This document shows positions 34,367-47,716 of a DNA stretch of 64,000 bases, in pieces. Location of the stretch: positions 2,577,529 to 2,641,528 of the forward strand of contig NC_031480.1 of assembly GCF_000006565.2 (NCBI RefSeq), written 5' to 3'. Origin of the DNA: Toxoplasma gondii ME49 (lineage: Eukaryota > Apicomplexa > Conoidasida > Eucoccidiorida > Sarcocystidae). A program made the position numbers and the translations under genes. The notes under the pieces are model-generated. The model was not told the DNA's origin and did not search any database. It saw only the letters and a program-made list of their open reading frames with translations. Position 1 is the stretch's first letter; every line of letters starts with the position of its first letter.

Positions 34367-37092
34367 ATGCCGTCCAACGTCCCCGCCACAGAGCGGCCTC
34401 CTGCCTCTCGGGAGTTGTCTTCTTCCCCTCCCTCTTCTTCTTCATCTTCTTCCTCATCCTCTCCGTCGTCTTCCTCCTCTTCTTCTGCTTCACCTTCGCC
34501 TTCATTTGTTGAAGATTCGTGGAGGCGGCACTTGGAAGACGCGAAGGAGGTAGCCTGGCGACGCCGCGTGCGTCTGCGAGTGTTGGGAGGCGGCCCAGAC
34601 GGCACAGAGGCGGTTCCGAAGAAGGGTGAAGGACGCGAGAACAGCATTGCTCGCCTCCAGAAAGCCGTAAATCGTGTGAAGAAGATCACCGAGACCGACA
34701 AGGAGGCGATCCTCAGTGAACTGAGCAGACTCAACGTGTCACTCTTTCTCTCGGAAATCACAGACAGCATCTGCGAACTCGATTTCAAGCTTGCGGATGT
34801 CCGGGCGGTCGTCGAAGTGTGCGCGGCGCTTCACGGAACCTATCCTTCGTTCTCCTCCCTTCTTCAACAGTCTCTTGAGAAACAAATCAGGGTGAGAACT
34901 GCTGTCTTGTCTCTCCTCGTTGTCGCCTGTCGGGTGCCACAACTGTCAGTGTTGGACATCACGAGCGCGCACCGAGATCTCGTTCTCTGCATTTACAGCA
35001 GAGTGCTGGAGACACAATCGCTCGCTGTGTATGGTACTTCGTTTCTCATTCAAAACACTGCGAAACCATCATCACAGACACACACCGACGTCTCTCGCTT
35101 CCTGGCTCTCTACCCTTATATATATTAATATATCTATATATTTATATATTTATATATAGATGTATATGCATGTATTTGTATATGAGTACGTCGCATCCGG
35201 ACCCTTTGAGCGTGTGTGTGTGTGTGTGTGTCGGTGCGCGTTTGTTTCTCCGCAGTCCTTCACTTTCTTGTATTTCCTTCGTTTCCACGCGTTTTCGATC
35301 TCTCCCGCGTCCCCTCGCCACTCTGCTGTGCTCTGCGTTCGTTTGCATTCCTTATTTTGATCGATCTTTTTCTTCAACGACCCTCCCGCCAACAGGCCTC
35401 CACACTCTCACCTGCTTCCCCCCCTGTGTCGCCTCTGTGTTTGCTTGCCTTTCGTAGGCCACTGTGGAGTCCGCGAGTGCGTTCGTCTCGGCGGCTTCGT
35501 CTTTGCCGGCCTCTTCTTCTCACGCCGCTTCCTCTTCTCCCCCCTCGTTTGCTTCTTTGTCGCCGAATCTTGTCGTCATCCTCCCGCAGGATCTGTCTGG
35601 GAAGCACACGGCGCTGACACAGCGTCTGCGTCTTCTGACGCGTCTGGTTGCCGAACTCTTTCTTACTTCTCTCTTGAAGGAAGCGTCTCTTCTGCCCTTG
35701 CTGCAGTTCTTAACCTCACCGTACGCCGCCTCCGCAGTCCCGCCAGGCGCCGGACTGTCTGTCTCTCGAGTCTCCTCCTCGACGTCTCTTGCCCTCGCGT
35801 CGTCTCTGTCGTTTCTGCTCTCCAGGTTCGCCGTCCTCAGCTCGCTTTCGCGGAAGGCGGCTTCGCAGCTGTTTGCCGCGAGTGGGGAGAAAACGCGCTT
35901 CTTCCAGTCGTTGCTTGAAACTTTGCAGAACGCGCGAGACGCAGACGACGCCTCGGACGCACAGCAACAGAAACCGCGTCGAGAAGGTCACGGGATGGAC
36001 AAGCAAGATGGTCAAACCGAGAGGGAGATAGAGAACCAGACAGAACAGGAGGCAGAGAAGGAGACGGCCAGAGGTCCGTCGGAGGTGGACGCAGAGCAAG
36101 GAGAAAATGTGGAGAAACACCCAGAGGATCTCGGAAGAGCACTGCGAGAACTGATGAAAGAATTGGGAGTGACAGAGGAGGACCTCGCTGCAGCCGCGTT
36201 CGACGAAGAGGAAGAATGCTTCATGGAAACGAGGAAAAAGGTAAAGAAAACGAACGCGAAAGACATTGAAAAATCGAAAAAAGAGAAATCTGTCGCTCTC
36301 CTCAGGGAGCTTCTCAAAGTGTCTGTAGTCACCTCTGCACATCCGTTCTCATGTCGCACTTTTCAACGCTTCACACCGCTCCGTCTGATTATGCCTTCAC
36401 ACATGTAACCTCGAACATGGCAATACTTCTGTAGATGTCCATATTCTTTTGAAACTGCGTTCAGATCTCGCTCACCTACGCATATATATATATATATATA
36501 TATACATGGATGAGTGCAGTGTCGTCACGCCCTCCGCGCTTCACCCATCCATTTACGCGTCTACAGCTCCGTGTATCTATATAGCTACGCCTCTTTATAT
36601 GCGTGCGTATCCATATATATAAATATATGTATATCCGTCTGTGCGTCCGTCTCTGCATTTACATATCCAGATATACGCACACACTTATGCAGCGATTTAT
36701 GTGCAGACGTTTGTTTATCCCCAAGTATTTCTGTGTATTGAGGGTGTGTTGAATTGCGCGTTTGGTTGTCTGAGTCATTGTTCGTCAGACGTCGGTGCTG
36801 CTTCGTCACTTTTATCTTTCGTCTGCAAGCTTGGGAGCGAACGACTTGCATCAGCAGCTGATTATGCAGGAGCAACACAACATGCAGATGGTGGTGAACA
36901 GAGGGCAAGTCGACGCAGAGGCGAATTCGCAATTTCTTCAACTGAGGGGGAGACTGAATACGTTTCTTCTGCATGCACAAGCCATCGCCGACGCGATCCA
37001 GGAATCTCCCGTCGACATGCAGGTCAGCACGGAGTTCTTCGCTTCCAGAGGACTCTCTCCCAACACCGATAGAGATCTGCTTCGCCTCGCAT

Positions 37093-37186
<94 letters not shown>

Positions 37187-37247
37187 TGCTGAGCTACATG
37201 TATACGTGTATATGTAGATAGCCACGCATGCGTACCAAGCTGTATGA

Positions 37248-37283
<36 letters not shown>

Positions 37284-37419
37284 GCGTAAATGTACAGAAG
37301 GATACATGGACGGACGTGGATTTTGTTTTAACCGTGGGGCTTCATGTCTAAGGAAATGCGTTTTTTCTCACTTCGTCATTCTCACGATACGCATCTATCT
37401 AACGCTGTCTATATTGATG

Positions 37420-37496
<77 letters not shown>

Positions 37497-40400
37497 ACGT
37501 ACAGAAGGATGGGTCTATCAACATAAGTGTAATTATATACATGTATATTTCTCAACGATGAGCCCTCACGGAGAGAGAAATGCATTCTTTGGTTTCCCTA
37601 TGCATGTAGCTAAATTCGTACGTGTGGAGCTCTCCCTGCATAAGTACAGGTTTATAGCTACTTGTACAAACGGCTTAATGTGTCAGTATAGATATTTATA
37701 TTTATTCATTGACATCGATGGTCCTGAATTCTCCTGGTCAGGCCATTCAAGCGAGAACTGCGGCGAGGCTGAACTTGGACGCAGACGCAGTTGCTGCAAC
37801 GCGCGTTGGTGTGCCTGGCAGCGAAGAGACAAAAGCTGAAGAAGAAGTTGACGACAATCTCATGTGGCGAGATGAAGCTGAAAAGTAAGTGGGATAGCGG
37901 CAACACTCTGGTTGTCTCTGTACAGACAGCGGATGTCACCTGAGAGGACGACCTCTTCGTTTCTTGATCTTCCCTCTCTCTTCGCCTGCTGGACGAGGTC
38001 GAAGTCGTCAGTTTCCTCTCCTTTTTCCTGCGTCAAGCGTTGCTTTCCTCACCGTGTCGACTTATATTCTTAATATACATATATATATATATATATGTAT
38101 AAATATATATGTATGTATATATGTATACATCTGTGTATAGATATATGTGTATGTTCATGCATATTTTCATGTGTATGCATATATTTACATGTATGTCTTC
38201 ACGGATATATGTTTGTGGCTGTCTGTGAGCTGTTGCATGATTACTCGCTCTGATCATCCACCTGTGCATAGGTTCTGTGTGTCTTCACTTCTGGCTGCGG
38301 TTCTGCGAGCTCGAATACATGATGTTGCGTCTCCGTAACTCTGTGCATTTACATATATATATATATATATGTAAATGTATTTATATGTATAATGCATCTG
38401 TGCAGTTTATGGAGGTATTCCTGAACGCAAGTGACTGCAGGTTGAAGTTTTCTTTTGCACTCGGTTTGCGTTCCAGAGAGTTTTACACGGACATCTTGAA
38501 TCTGAAAGAAGTAATTCCTGCAGTGCTTCTCGGAGTGAGAGAGGCGAAGGACAGTGACGGCAAGGCCGCGACCGAGGTCAAGGTGAGGTTCCCAGACGCG
38601 AAGAAGTATGCGTCTCTTGTTTTCGACTCCCTTTCTCTGGTTTTATTCCTCTTGTTCTCCCGCTGGCTCTTCCTCTTGCGAGGGTCGTCGAGCGTATCTC
38701 TCTGTGAGGGCATCTGCCTCCTTGCGTGTTTCGCTTGGTTTGCGTTTCTACCTTCGTTGCATGCTTTGTAGAAACTTACTCTCCACTCGCCTCGTCGAAC
38801 CTTCGCTTTGCCTTCTCTCACAGCTCCGTGACGGTGCGCTGTACTACTTCCCGTTGATGTCGACAACGCATGCAGCTATTCGAATGCATCGAGGCCGAAC
38901 ACCTGTTCTCTTCTCGCGGTCGGTACGTTTTACGGCTTTTCTTCGTCTTATTGCGTTTCACTGTAAACTCGTCTGCCTTCTTTGTCCACGCAGAGCGCCG
39001 TCGCCGAGAAGCTGGATAACTCCAGTCTCACATCAGGGACCGACAGCGGGAGCACAAATCCCTCTTCGTCTTCCTCTTCGTCTTCCTCTTCTTCTTCGTC
39101 TTCTTCTTCCTCTTCGTCTTCTTCCTCCTCTTCTTCGTCTGCGACAAGAGGAGGCAGCGCGGCGACGCAGGGCATGGACCTCATGCTGCTGAGGCTCAGC
39201 CAGGCGTCGGAGGCACACGCTGTCGATCAGGTGAGCCGCAGAGGAAGAATGTGGAGAAGAGAAGAAGAGAAGACGAACGGCGAAGGCGAGCAAAGACACA
39301 AGAGGAAGTGGAGGAGGCGAGGACGAAGGGGAAATGACAAAGTGGAGATCGACAACGGCGACGCGGAGGCGCGGGTGGCGGGGCATTGTGAATCTTTTCT
39401 TCTCCTTCGTTTTTTCTGTGGGGACAGGGATTCGTTCTTGTCTCTTTGTGCCGCAAATCAAAACGTGGATAGAGCGCCTTTTCGCTCTTCAGTAGGATAG
39501 ACTTTTGACTTTGAGTTTTTCGTCACCTGACGCATGAGAGGTTGGGTCTCCTCTCTCATTTCAGACGCTTCTTCCTTCCTCGGTGGTTTGGCAGGCTCCG
39601 GAACTGGCACTTGCTTTCGCGGCCTCTCTCGTGACGCTCTCCAGACCACTGGCGCCTTTTATGTTTGCGCTTTCCTCTCACGTTTTTCTTCTACCTCCTC
39701 GTCTGCATGCGTTTTCCCTGCCTTCGTAACCTAACCTCTCTCGTCTCGTCTGACCGCGCGTCTCTCCCTTCGTCACGTGTACAGCACCCCCCTCTCAGGT
39801 CTTGACTGTCTTCTCTCTTTTGTTCTTCCCTCATCGTCGTAGGTTTGGTGCTTCTCCGAAGTTTCGTTTTTTCTTCCGGTTTTTCTCGCAGATCGCGATG
39901 GACATTTTCTACGAGCGCCTCAACACAAAAGTCAATCGGGCGGCCTTGACGAAGGCTATCACCAGTGTTTCGCGCACACAGTTGCAACTTCTGCCTTTCT
40001 ACGCGCGGCTGCTCGCCATCTTGAAACCTTTCATGAAGGTGAGAAAATGCAGACTTCTGGACGCAACGGCGTCGCTCACAGACCACCCCAGTCGTCACGC
40101 GAGTCCAAGGTTCCGCGACGACGCATCCTCCCTTCGCAGCTCTGGAGGTTAGACACCAGTTCGCGAATCGAAACCGTCTCGCACTCCTCTTTCCTCGCAG
40201 CTCTTGGAGCTTCCGCCGGCGCCTCAGGTGGCGCATGCAGATGCACGTGCGAGAGAACCCAGGACAAAAAACATCAACGGAGCGGCCCGCATGCGAGCGC
40301 GGAGAAAAACAGAACTGGGAACAGGAGGAACAAGAACGCAAGCGGAGGAGAGAAAGGCGCGAAAACAGGAGAGACACCACCCGCGGAAATAGCGGGAAAG

Positions 40401-41445
40401 ACAAGAACAGAGAGTGTGGAGAAACGAAGAGAGAATTCGGAATAGGAAACAGCAAAGAAAGAGAAGAAAGAGGAGACAAAGTGGCGAACGAGAGACAATA
40501 CTTTCAACTCGACCGAGAGACTGTCGACATTCTTCGCGAAGAGTGTGTGTGGGCAGTTCGTCTCTGAGTCGTTCTTAGTGTCCTCTTCTCCAGTTGCACA
40601 GTAAAACGTCCTGATTCTTTCCTCGCTTTTTCTCGTCCTGTGTTCTCATGTTTTCTTCGCTGCTTGCTGGTCGTTTCTCCTCCGCTGAGAGCGCGTTTTT
40701 TCTGGACAGTCCGCATTTTCCCTCTGATTGTCATATCGTGGTGATGCCGCTCACGACACAGGGGCCCCAGTTCCCTTCACACAGGTGGTGGAGGTGTGCG
40801 TCGTCTCTCTGCGTTTCGTTGCTTGGCTCTCGCCTCTTTCTTCTGCCTTGCCTCCATTTCCTTTCTTCTTTGTGTCTCCTCCGTTTTCTCTTCCCTCTCC
40901 CATTCTTCCGCCGTCCGTCGCTCTTCCATCTCTCTCTCCCTTCTGTTCTCGTGACTTCTCTCTGCTCCGCAGGATGTCTGTGGGGGTGTGTTGGACTACC
41001 TTCAAGGGGAGATGAAAAGAATCTTGGAGGAGAAGCATCCGACGGAGGTAGGCGCTTGCAGGCCACAGCGACGAACATCTTCTGAGGCGTTAACGAAACG
41101 AAAAACGCAGAACGAAACTGTGTCGAGATACCGGAAAGGTCAGGGGATCTCAGCCACAGTGGGGATCTGCAAGTATTCACTTCAGCGTCGTTGTTGATCT
41201 CTGTGTAGTCCAGTCGTGGAGAACGGAGGTGCCCATGCACTGGCTTTGGCGCATCTGGGAGTCCATGCAGTGTATCTACACCGTACTGTCTCGCGGTCTC
41301 ATTCGTTTCTGCTTCGGCAGCTGCTGTTTCATACTAGACAGCTTCCGCGTCTTTTCGTGGCACGGCGATGCCAAGTCCTCGATCTCTCAATTGTTCTGAA
41401 TCTTGACAGCAGGAGGCGATGCATGCACGTTTATATATACATATA

Positions 41446-41476
<31 letters not shown>

Positions 41477-41511
41477 TGTAACGACCACCGCTGTTTGCGT
41501 CGCCGTGTAGA

Positions 41512-41547
<36 letters not shown>

Positions 41548-43166
41548 CACTGTCTCGCTTTGTAGAGATTTTTTGACTTGCTCTCTGTGGTGTTGTGTCT
41601 GCGTGTTGTCAGCTGGAAAGCAAGATTAAAAACGTGCGTTTTATCGCGGAATGCACGAAGTTCGGCCTCCTTCCCGTTGGGTTCGTTCTCGGTGCCTTCA
41701 ATTCGCTCATGGAAGACATGACTCCTCACCACGTGGAGCTTCTCTACCACATTGCAGATGTGAGAGGCCTTTTCAAGAGAGAGACAACTCTGCAGCTGGC
41801 TTTCGCGTCACGGTTCTCCTTCCCTCTCTCAGTCGTCCGCAGTGAAGAAGTCTTGTCTCTTTACTGTTCTCCTCGTTGGCTGTCCTTTGCGCTTCCTCGC
41901 CGTCCTGCGATGTCTCCGCTGTCTTCACGTTCCTCTCAATGATGCTGAGGCACCGCTGCAGCACAGTGTGGCTGAGGCCGCTCTCTGGCGGCTCGCTGTA
42001 AGGTTTCCTGTTCTTTCTCCTCTCTCGGTGCCTCTGGCGTTGGTGCGTTCTTTTCTCGCGTTTCGGCGGCGCGCGCTTGTCCTTCTGCGTTTTCCGCCTG
42101 CTCCCCGAGGCCAACACCCGTTCCCCGGAGATTTCGATGCGACGAGCCGTGGGCGACAGAAGCCTGAACTATCTGTGCAGCCGGTGAAGCCTCTTCGAAG
42201 TGCAGCAGCACTGAAACGCCGACAAAAAAAGAAGGCTGCACCTCTGTGGCGTCTTGAGTCGGGATGCGCAGTTCCTTCCCCAAATGCTTTCGCTGCATCT
42301 TTTTTTCGCCTTCTCCGAGTGCCTCCCTCCTCCGAGGCTGCCGCGCCCGGAGCGACGCATGCAGCGCATGAAGCGCATGCACTGCGCGTTTCGGAGCGAC
42401 GCAGAGCGATTGGGAAGCATGCATTTTGCCGACTGCGCTTCTGTGCGTGCAGGCCTGCGGCAACTATTTGCTGCACATGCCACTCACCCGCCAGCGCTTC
42501 AGCGCGCTTTTGCAGAAAATGTTGAAGATAAAAACTGCGAAGAACCTACCGGCGCATCTCGACATCCTTCTCGAAGACGCCTACCATCAACTGCGGTCTT
42601 CGACCAACGCACGCGCTCAAGGCCGAGGCGCGAAAACTCCCGAGCCGCCAGAGAAACAGTTCTTGAGAAAACTCATCTTTGAAGAGCTCCTTCGGTAATC
42701 CGGACGAACGTCTCGTGTATGCAGAAGCGGCGACTGGCGCATCTGGGGACGGTAGAACATGCAGAGATACTTGCGCGGATCTACAGGGCTGTGTGCATGC
42801 GCGTGGACGCACGCTCTACGGATGTGCATGTTTAGGCCGACATGAGCCAGGCCGTGGAAGAAGGAGTTACATGCGCATTTTGAGAGGCCTGATGTTCCAG
42901 GAGATAAGCGTGCGAGTGGATGTGTAGTTGTCGAATGTTGTTCCGTTTTGCGTCCAGACGCGACGAAGATCAGGTTGCGCGCGTGATTCGGAAATTCCCT
43001 TGGTCGACTGAACCCAAGGTTGAGAAGTGGTTTCGAGAAAACGTCCTGGGTAGGCCTGAGCAACGAACTGCATGCACGCTGCCCTGCGCGCCCCTTCACC
43101 ATTTCTAAAACTTCTTGCTCAGTTTGACACTCTGCATGCTCTTTATAGCCACACTTTCAATACATG

Positions 43167-43204
<38 letters not shown>

Positions 43205-43298
43205 TATGCATATGTGGATGTGTGTTTATATGTGTAGATGCAAACCCTGAAGCTTGGACGTTGTACGTGGGACAGTAGACAACAAACGAGTAAATTCG

Positions 43299-43329
<31 letters not shown>

Positions 43330-43331
43330 GC

Positions 43332-43373
<42 letters not shown>

Positions 43374-43700
43374 TTATATGAGTAAGCGTGTGGTCGTTTT
43401 GTGTTTCCGCATCCACACCTGTTGTGATTTAGGATTCTCTGGATACGTCTGTTTGTGTTTTTCTCCAGATTTAGATATGCAGACGAACTTCGACCACATT
43501 CACCGCATTGCTTCACTCATGTGTGCCCTGGCGAAATATCTGCCAAGTGCAATAATTGCATGCATCGACGGTCTCCTCGAGGCAATTCAGGTAGAAGCGC
43601 AACTGAAAGAACCTCTGAGTCGCGACTGCTTCCCTCTCCAAAACCGTACTCAAAGTGCTTCGTTCATACTTTGCGTCCGTTGTGTCATCGCCTCTTTCAT

Positions 43701-43738
<38 letters not shown>

Positions 43739-45339
43739 TTTTTTTCCGAGAGGTACATGAGGTGCCGGTGTTCTCTCCGGGGTCTGTTCATGTATCTGTG
43801 AATGTGCGTCTCTGCAGGCCGCTTATGACGAGTACGCGCAGGTGTGCTTACCGCTCTGAACGCAAACGTACTTGTGTGTGTGGTGACGTTTGTGTCTGTT
43901 TATCTGCATGCGCGCGAACGCGTCTGCAATTGTCTGAGTCGATGTAAATATGTCTGCAGGTGGGCCTTGAACGCGAAGATCCGCGCGACGCTCCAATTCG
44001 AGTTCGGCAGATGAAGTTTCTCGCCGAGTTGTACAATTACAGGTGTGTCTTTGTGTAAAAAAGGAGTCGTGTGGTTGCCTTCTCTCTGCTCCCGTCGTCG
44101 GTCTGACGCCTCCCTCTTCGTCGAGCAGCGTCGATGCGCGTTGTGTCTCGACTGCCAGTCGAAGTGCAGAGTCAGCTGTCTTTGAGGGCCCTCTGTCTTC
44201 CACGGAAAGCGACGTCTCACCCCACTCAAAAGTCGGCGACTGAGTCTGTCCACCGGGGATCCGCTTTCGCTTTGTTGGTGCCGGGCGCCCGGCGCCTGCC
44301 TCGCCTTCTTCGTGCCTCCGGGCGCTCCTCCGTTGTCTCTCCTTCTCTGCAGCACCTGCTGATGTCTGCCTGTCTTCGCGCTCGGCACGCTCTCTCGTCT
44401 CCATCTTGGGTCAGCGCGGCTCTGCGTTTCTCCTCTCTGTTCAGACTCGTAGATTCCTCCGTCATCTTCGACATGCTCTATCACCTCTGCGGCTTCGGCT
44501 CAGCCACGAGTCACCAAGCTGGGAACATCCGAACTGCGCACCGCATATTAGTCGAACAGGCGCGCGTCAACGGCGTCCTGCCGTCGGCGTCTTCGTCTGC
44601 TTCCTCTTCTTCTTCGTCTGCGTCCGGTTCTTCTCTCTCACCTGCCGTCTCGGGTGGTGCGTCTGCGGCGGCTGAGGCCCAGGCTGCAGGCGCTTCGTCT
44701 TCGCTCATGTTCCAGAGCAGCCTCTACGAGCAAGAGCCGCTGCCGCTTGTCGATCCTGCAGCGCCAGCCGACTGGCCGGAGAGCTGCTTCCGGGTGACTC
44801 TCGTGTGCATGCTGCTCCAGACTTGTGGGCACTACTTCTCCAAGGGAGCGCTCCGCCTGAAGCTCGACCGCTTCCTCCTCTTCTTCCAGCGAGTCGTCCG
44901 GGCAAAGGTAAAGCAGACGCGTCGCGCGGCGACGGCTGCGACTCTGGGTGCCGCGCGCGGCTTCACATCCCCGGCGTCGCAGCCGAGTTCATTCCCCAGG
45001 GTGACGGTCTTGTCGGTTCTCGCTGGGAGGTGACTCCAGTCGAAGAGACAGAGGCAGTGTACTCCCTCGGATACTGAATAAGACTCCGGCGATGAGAGAC
45101 AGACGACCACAAGACCTTTATATATGGGTGCTGTCGCACAGACACTCGACTCAGAGGGGAGCTCGTCCACCTCCCCACACAGGCAGACGGAGAGAAAAAG
45201 GGGAGAGAAACAGAGACGATCTGCTGACAGATGGAAACTCAACAAAGAGATACGACGTCCGGTGAACCGCAGAGAAGTAAACGCAGCAAAAAAGGGGAGC
45301 GACAAAAGACACAAGACATAAAAACATATGCATATAAGC

Positions 45340-45370
<31 letters not shown>

Positions 45371-45867
45371 TTACATACGTATATATTCATATATATATAT
45401 ATATATAAATATGTATATGTGTATGTGTTTGTTTGTTTTTCTTTTTCAAGACGTACGTCCCTTTTCTGGTCGAGGCGGATTTCCTCGACACGCTGGAGGC
45501 GCTGCGTCCGCAGTACGAGATTGCGAAAACGTTGCCAGAAGCAGAGCAGCGCGTTCGAGAGCTCCTCAAGGAAGAGGCGCGAATTCTCGCTGCGATGGAG
45601 CAGGAAGACGGCGGAGAAGAAGAAGACGAAGTATGCGCCAAGATAAAAGGAAGCAAAAGTGAAGGCAGTCTCATATCTGCAGAGGCCTGTGGATGTCTGC
45701 AGACGCTTCGACCGCTATAAGGCCACAGATCTCTGCTTGTTCGTTCCAGCGTTTCGCGTGCATTCCTCCTGTCGACTCATCTATTCGCCGGTGTACATAC
45801 ACCTGAGTCACTGCATGCGTGAATGCTCATCTCTCCCCATCACTCTACTCTTCTTATGCATACATAA

Positions 45868-45902
<35 letters not shown>

Positions 45903-47716
45903 TATATGCATGTGCATGTAAATGTGTATGTGTGTAGACATGGCTTTGCGCGCGTCTTGTTTTCTCGCGTTGTTTTTCAGGAGGCTCTGTTCGGCTCTGT
46001 TGACGAGAGTGAAGAAGAGGAAGAAGAGAACGGAGGAGAGGAGGAAGAGGAAGGCGGCGCAGAAGACGAGGCAGAGGATCTCCGCGACTACGTTCGCGAG
46101 CACGTCCAGAAGGAAGAGGCAAGCCGAGCGCTGCGCGTGAACTCTTCTCTCTTCGAATTCTGGAACTACCGCGACCGCCGCAGATCGCTTTGCGTATCTC
46201 GGGGCGCCGCGGTGTATCGACACTTGTCACTTTGTTCCGTTTTTTGACGAGATCTCCAGGATACGAGTCCGCTGGAGGATACGTCTGCGCCTCTCCCCCT
46301 TTTTCGCCTCCTCTCACTCTCCAAATATATACACATCCATATCTGCATGCACTGGTGCATGTACATAAATATATATGCATGTGCGTATTGATATATATAT
46401 ATATATATATATAAGTTGTTTGCCCTTACCAGGTGTGTGTGTTTTCTTTCTTGATTACTCGTCATCTCATGTTTGTTTTCCACAATGTCCTGCTTTTCTT
46501 TTTTTTCGCGCGTCGTGTGAGGGCTCCGTCGGCGACGTTTTCTCTCTGCTTTCGTCTCGACATTCCGGTGTCTCCACACCGCGTTTCCATGGTTTTCTGT
46601 TTCAGGAACTCCGGTTCGGCGCGGACTTTGCGCAGATGATGCTGGCGTCTCTGAACGAAGCGAAGACGCTGCGCCGCCCGACAAGTTCAGAGATGAAGAT
46701 TCCTGCGAATGTCCTGAAAGAGACGGAGAGCCTCTCTGAAGCGCCGCGACCCTCCAGCGAGGAAGCGAGCTCGCGAGAAGTTCTCACCTCCGGAGACGCT
46801 GACGACGGCGACCTCGATCCTGACGGTATGTGCCAGGCGATTCGTTTCCCTCTCGTGTTGTGTCGTCTGGGGCGCTTTGGTGTGCAGAGGCAAACAGATG
46901 GATGAAAGCGAGTTGACGACTGGCGACGTCCGTTGCAGAAATCCGCTGTTTTTTCATGTCCACGAACGGCGTCACGCGTTGGAGCGTCTCGCAACTTGTT
47001 TCCCCAAAACGAACGTGGATGTCGGCTGCGATGGCCGCGGCAGAGACAGTTGTGGAAGGCAGGGAATTCCACAAAAGTGTGGCGGGAAGGCAGAAGAGGA
47101 AGTCTGGGCGAACGCATCTCGGCGAGAGACGCAGCGGGCGGCAAGAAGGCGAGAGAACCGTTGGCGCTAGCCGTTCGCGGATTCGCGGTAACCTGGCGAT
47201 GGAGAGACCTAGAGAGATGCTGAGAGGGAGGTAAACGCGTCGATGCAGAGCGTTTAAAGCTCCACCTGTGGGTGGATGTGGGGAAGTATCTGCATCGTTT
47301 GTATTTGCGTCTCTCATGTCTTTTATCCTTTCGGCTGGCGCATCTCTGCAGGGCCTCTCCCGCGGCCGACGACGGCAATGCGCTTGGTGCTGCGGCGACC
47401 GGACAAGCGAAACCGATTCGTCGTTCGACCGCTGGCAGTGCCGACAGACGCCAGCCTGGCAGAGCATTCGCGGCGCAAAGACCAGCAGGCTCGGCAGGAG
47501 AAAGCCGAGCGAGCAGACTTGAAAAAGTTCGTGATCGAACGCGTGAACCGCTCTGCGGAAGAGGAGGCGCACACCGGACTCGACGCCCTGCGCAGCTGTA
47601 CGCACACCTCCAACACCGTCAAGGTGCCCTTGTTCCCGCGAGACGGCGGTGGAGACAAGTCCGGGTGTACGTCCACCGCGTCCAGCCGGAGAGGCAAGTT
47701 TCGGTCCAAGTGGTGA
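34367..47716 (+). CDS. UPF2: UPF2, nonsense-mediated mRNA decay scaffold
   Basis: Bridges UPF1 and UPF3 and activates the UPF1 helicase. Model: 34367..34891, 35458..36318, 36789..37022, 37742..37884, 38477..38582, 38994..39230, 39892..40038, 40973..41047, 41613..41759, 42453..42694, 42958..43049, 43469..43590, 43818..43841, 43960..44042, 44445..44907, 45451..45630, 45981..46136, 46606..46825, 47352..47716. All phases close: 4,422 nt, 1,473 residues. MIF4G-1 starts in exon 1 (ENSIARLQKAVNRVKK) and ends with MWRDEAEKEFYTDILNLKEV. MIF4G-2 contains MDIFYERLNTKVNR, QLLPFYARLLAILKPF and VRFIAECTKFG. MIF4G-3 runs from VARVIRKFPW through MKFLAELYNYRLVDSSVIF to LVCMLLQTCGHYF. An acidic linker leads to the UPF1-binding tail (DFAQMMLASL, MRLVLRRPDKRNRFVVRPL). 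The end of exon 2 (36318 or 36324) and the weak donor at 36137 are the least certain. Serine tracts are group-specific insertions. Confidence 0.9.
36482..36504. repeat. (TA)n microsatellite in UPF2 intron 2
   Basis: Alternating TA run between exons 2 and 3, followed by a CATA/TATA-rich stretch to about 36690. Confidence 0.85.
37095..37280. repeat. Two long (TA)n blocks in UPF2 intron 3
   Basis: A (TA)n array with TGTATA interruptions covers 37095-37187, and a second array covers 37251-37280. Both lie between exons 3 and 4. Confidence 0.92.
37420..37496. repeat. (ATCT)n followed by (AT)n compound microsatellite in UPF2 intron 3
   Basis: About nine ATCT tetranucleotide units run directly into a pure AT array. 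This is the only tetranucleotide array in the window. Confidence 0.92.
38076..38110. repeat. (TA)n microsatellite in UPF2 intron 4
   Basis: Alternating TA run with a GTATAA interruption. A further run lies at 38349-38372 in the same intron. Confidence 0.85.
39061..39144 (+). repeat. Poly-Ser trinucleotide tract in UPF2 exon 6
   Basis: TCT/TCC/TCG array encoding about 27 consecutive serines at the N-terminal edge of the second MIF4G domain. A similar Ser-rich stretch lies near 34418-34500 in exon 1. Confidence 0.9.
41433..41545. repeat. Two (TA)n microsatellites in UPF2 intron 8
   Basis: Runs at 41433-41475 and 41514-41545 are separated by about 38 bases of unique sequence, just upstream of exon 9. 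Confidence 0.88.
43169..43378. repeat. Two (TA)n microsatellites in UPF2 intron 11
   Basis: Runs at 43169-43201 and 43307-43378; the second has TGCATA and TACATA interruptions. Another run lies at 43702-43737 in intron 12. Confidence 0.88.
43818..43841 (+). other. UPF2: 24-nt microexon of UPF2
   Basis: Eight in-phase codons reading AAYDEYAQ, preceded by a CTCTGCAG acceptor and followed by a GTGTGC donor. Phase 0 on both sides fits the neighbouring exons (43469..43590 and 43960..44042). The residues fill a helix of the third MIF4G domain, where animal UPF2 has a similar-length segment between its 'DGVLEDI' and 'KFLGELYNYR' blocks. Confidence 0.7.
45339..45415. repeat. Two (TA)n microsatellites in UPF2 intron 15
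   Basis: Runs at 45339-45366 and 45391-45415, ending about 35 bases before exon 16. Further runs lie at 45870-45900 (intron 16) and 46389-46413 (intron 17). Confidence 0.88.
45790..45803. repeat. Dispersed inverted repeat, copy in UPF2 intron 16
   Basis: Perfect arms around ACAT, the most frequent spacer. Confidence 0.8.

Noticed and set aside
37095..37496. Repeat cluster that might suggest a CRISPR array or transposon end
   Set aside because: Simple TA and ATCT microsatellites with no spacers, terminal repeats or associated genes; the host is eukaryotic.
38824..38936. Possible extra UPF2 exon after a TCTCACAG acceptor (LRDGALYYFP...)
   Set aside because: Direct joining of the flanking exons reproduces the UPF2 alignment, and the candidate has no family similarity.
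39033..39461. Minus-strand frames opposite the UPF2 poly-Ser exon
   Set aside because: Arginine/glutamate-rich shadows of TCT-type repeats on the other strand.
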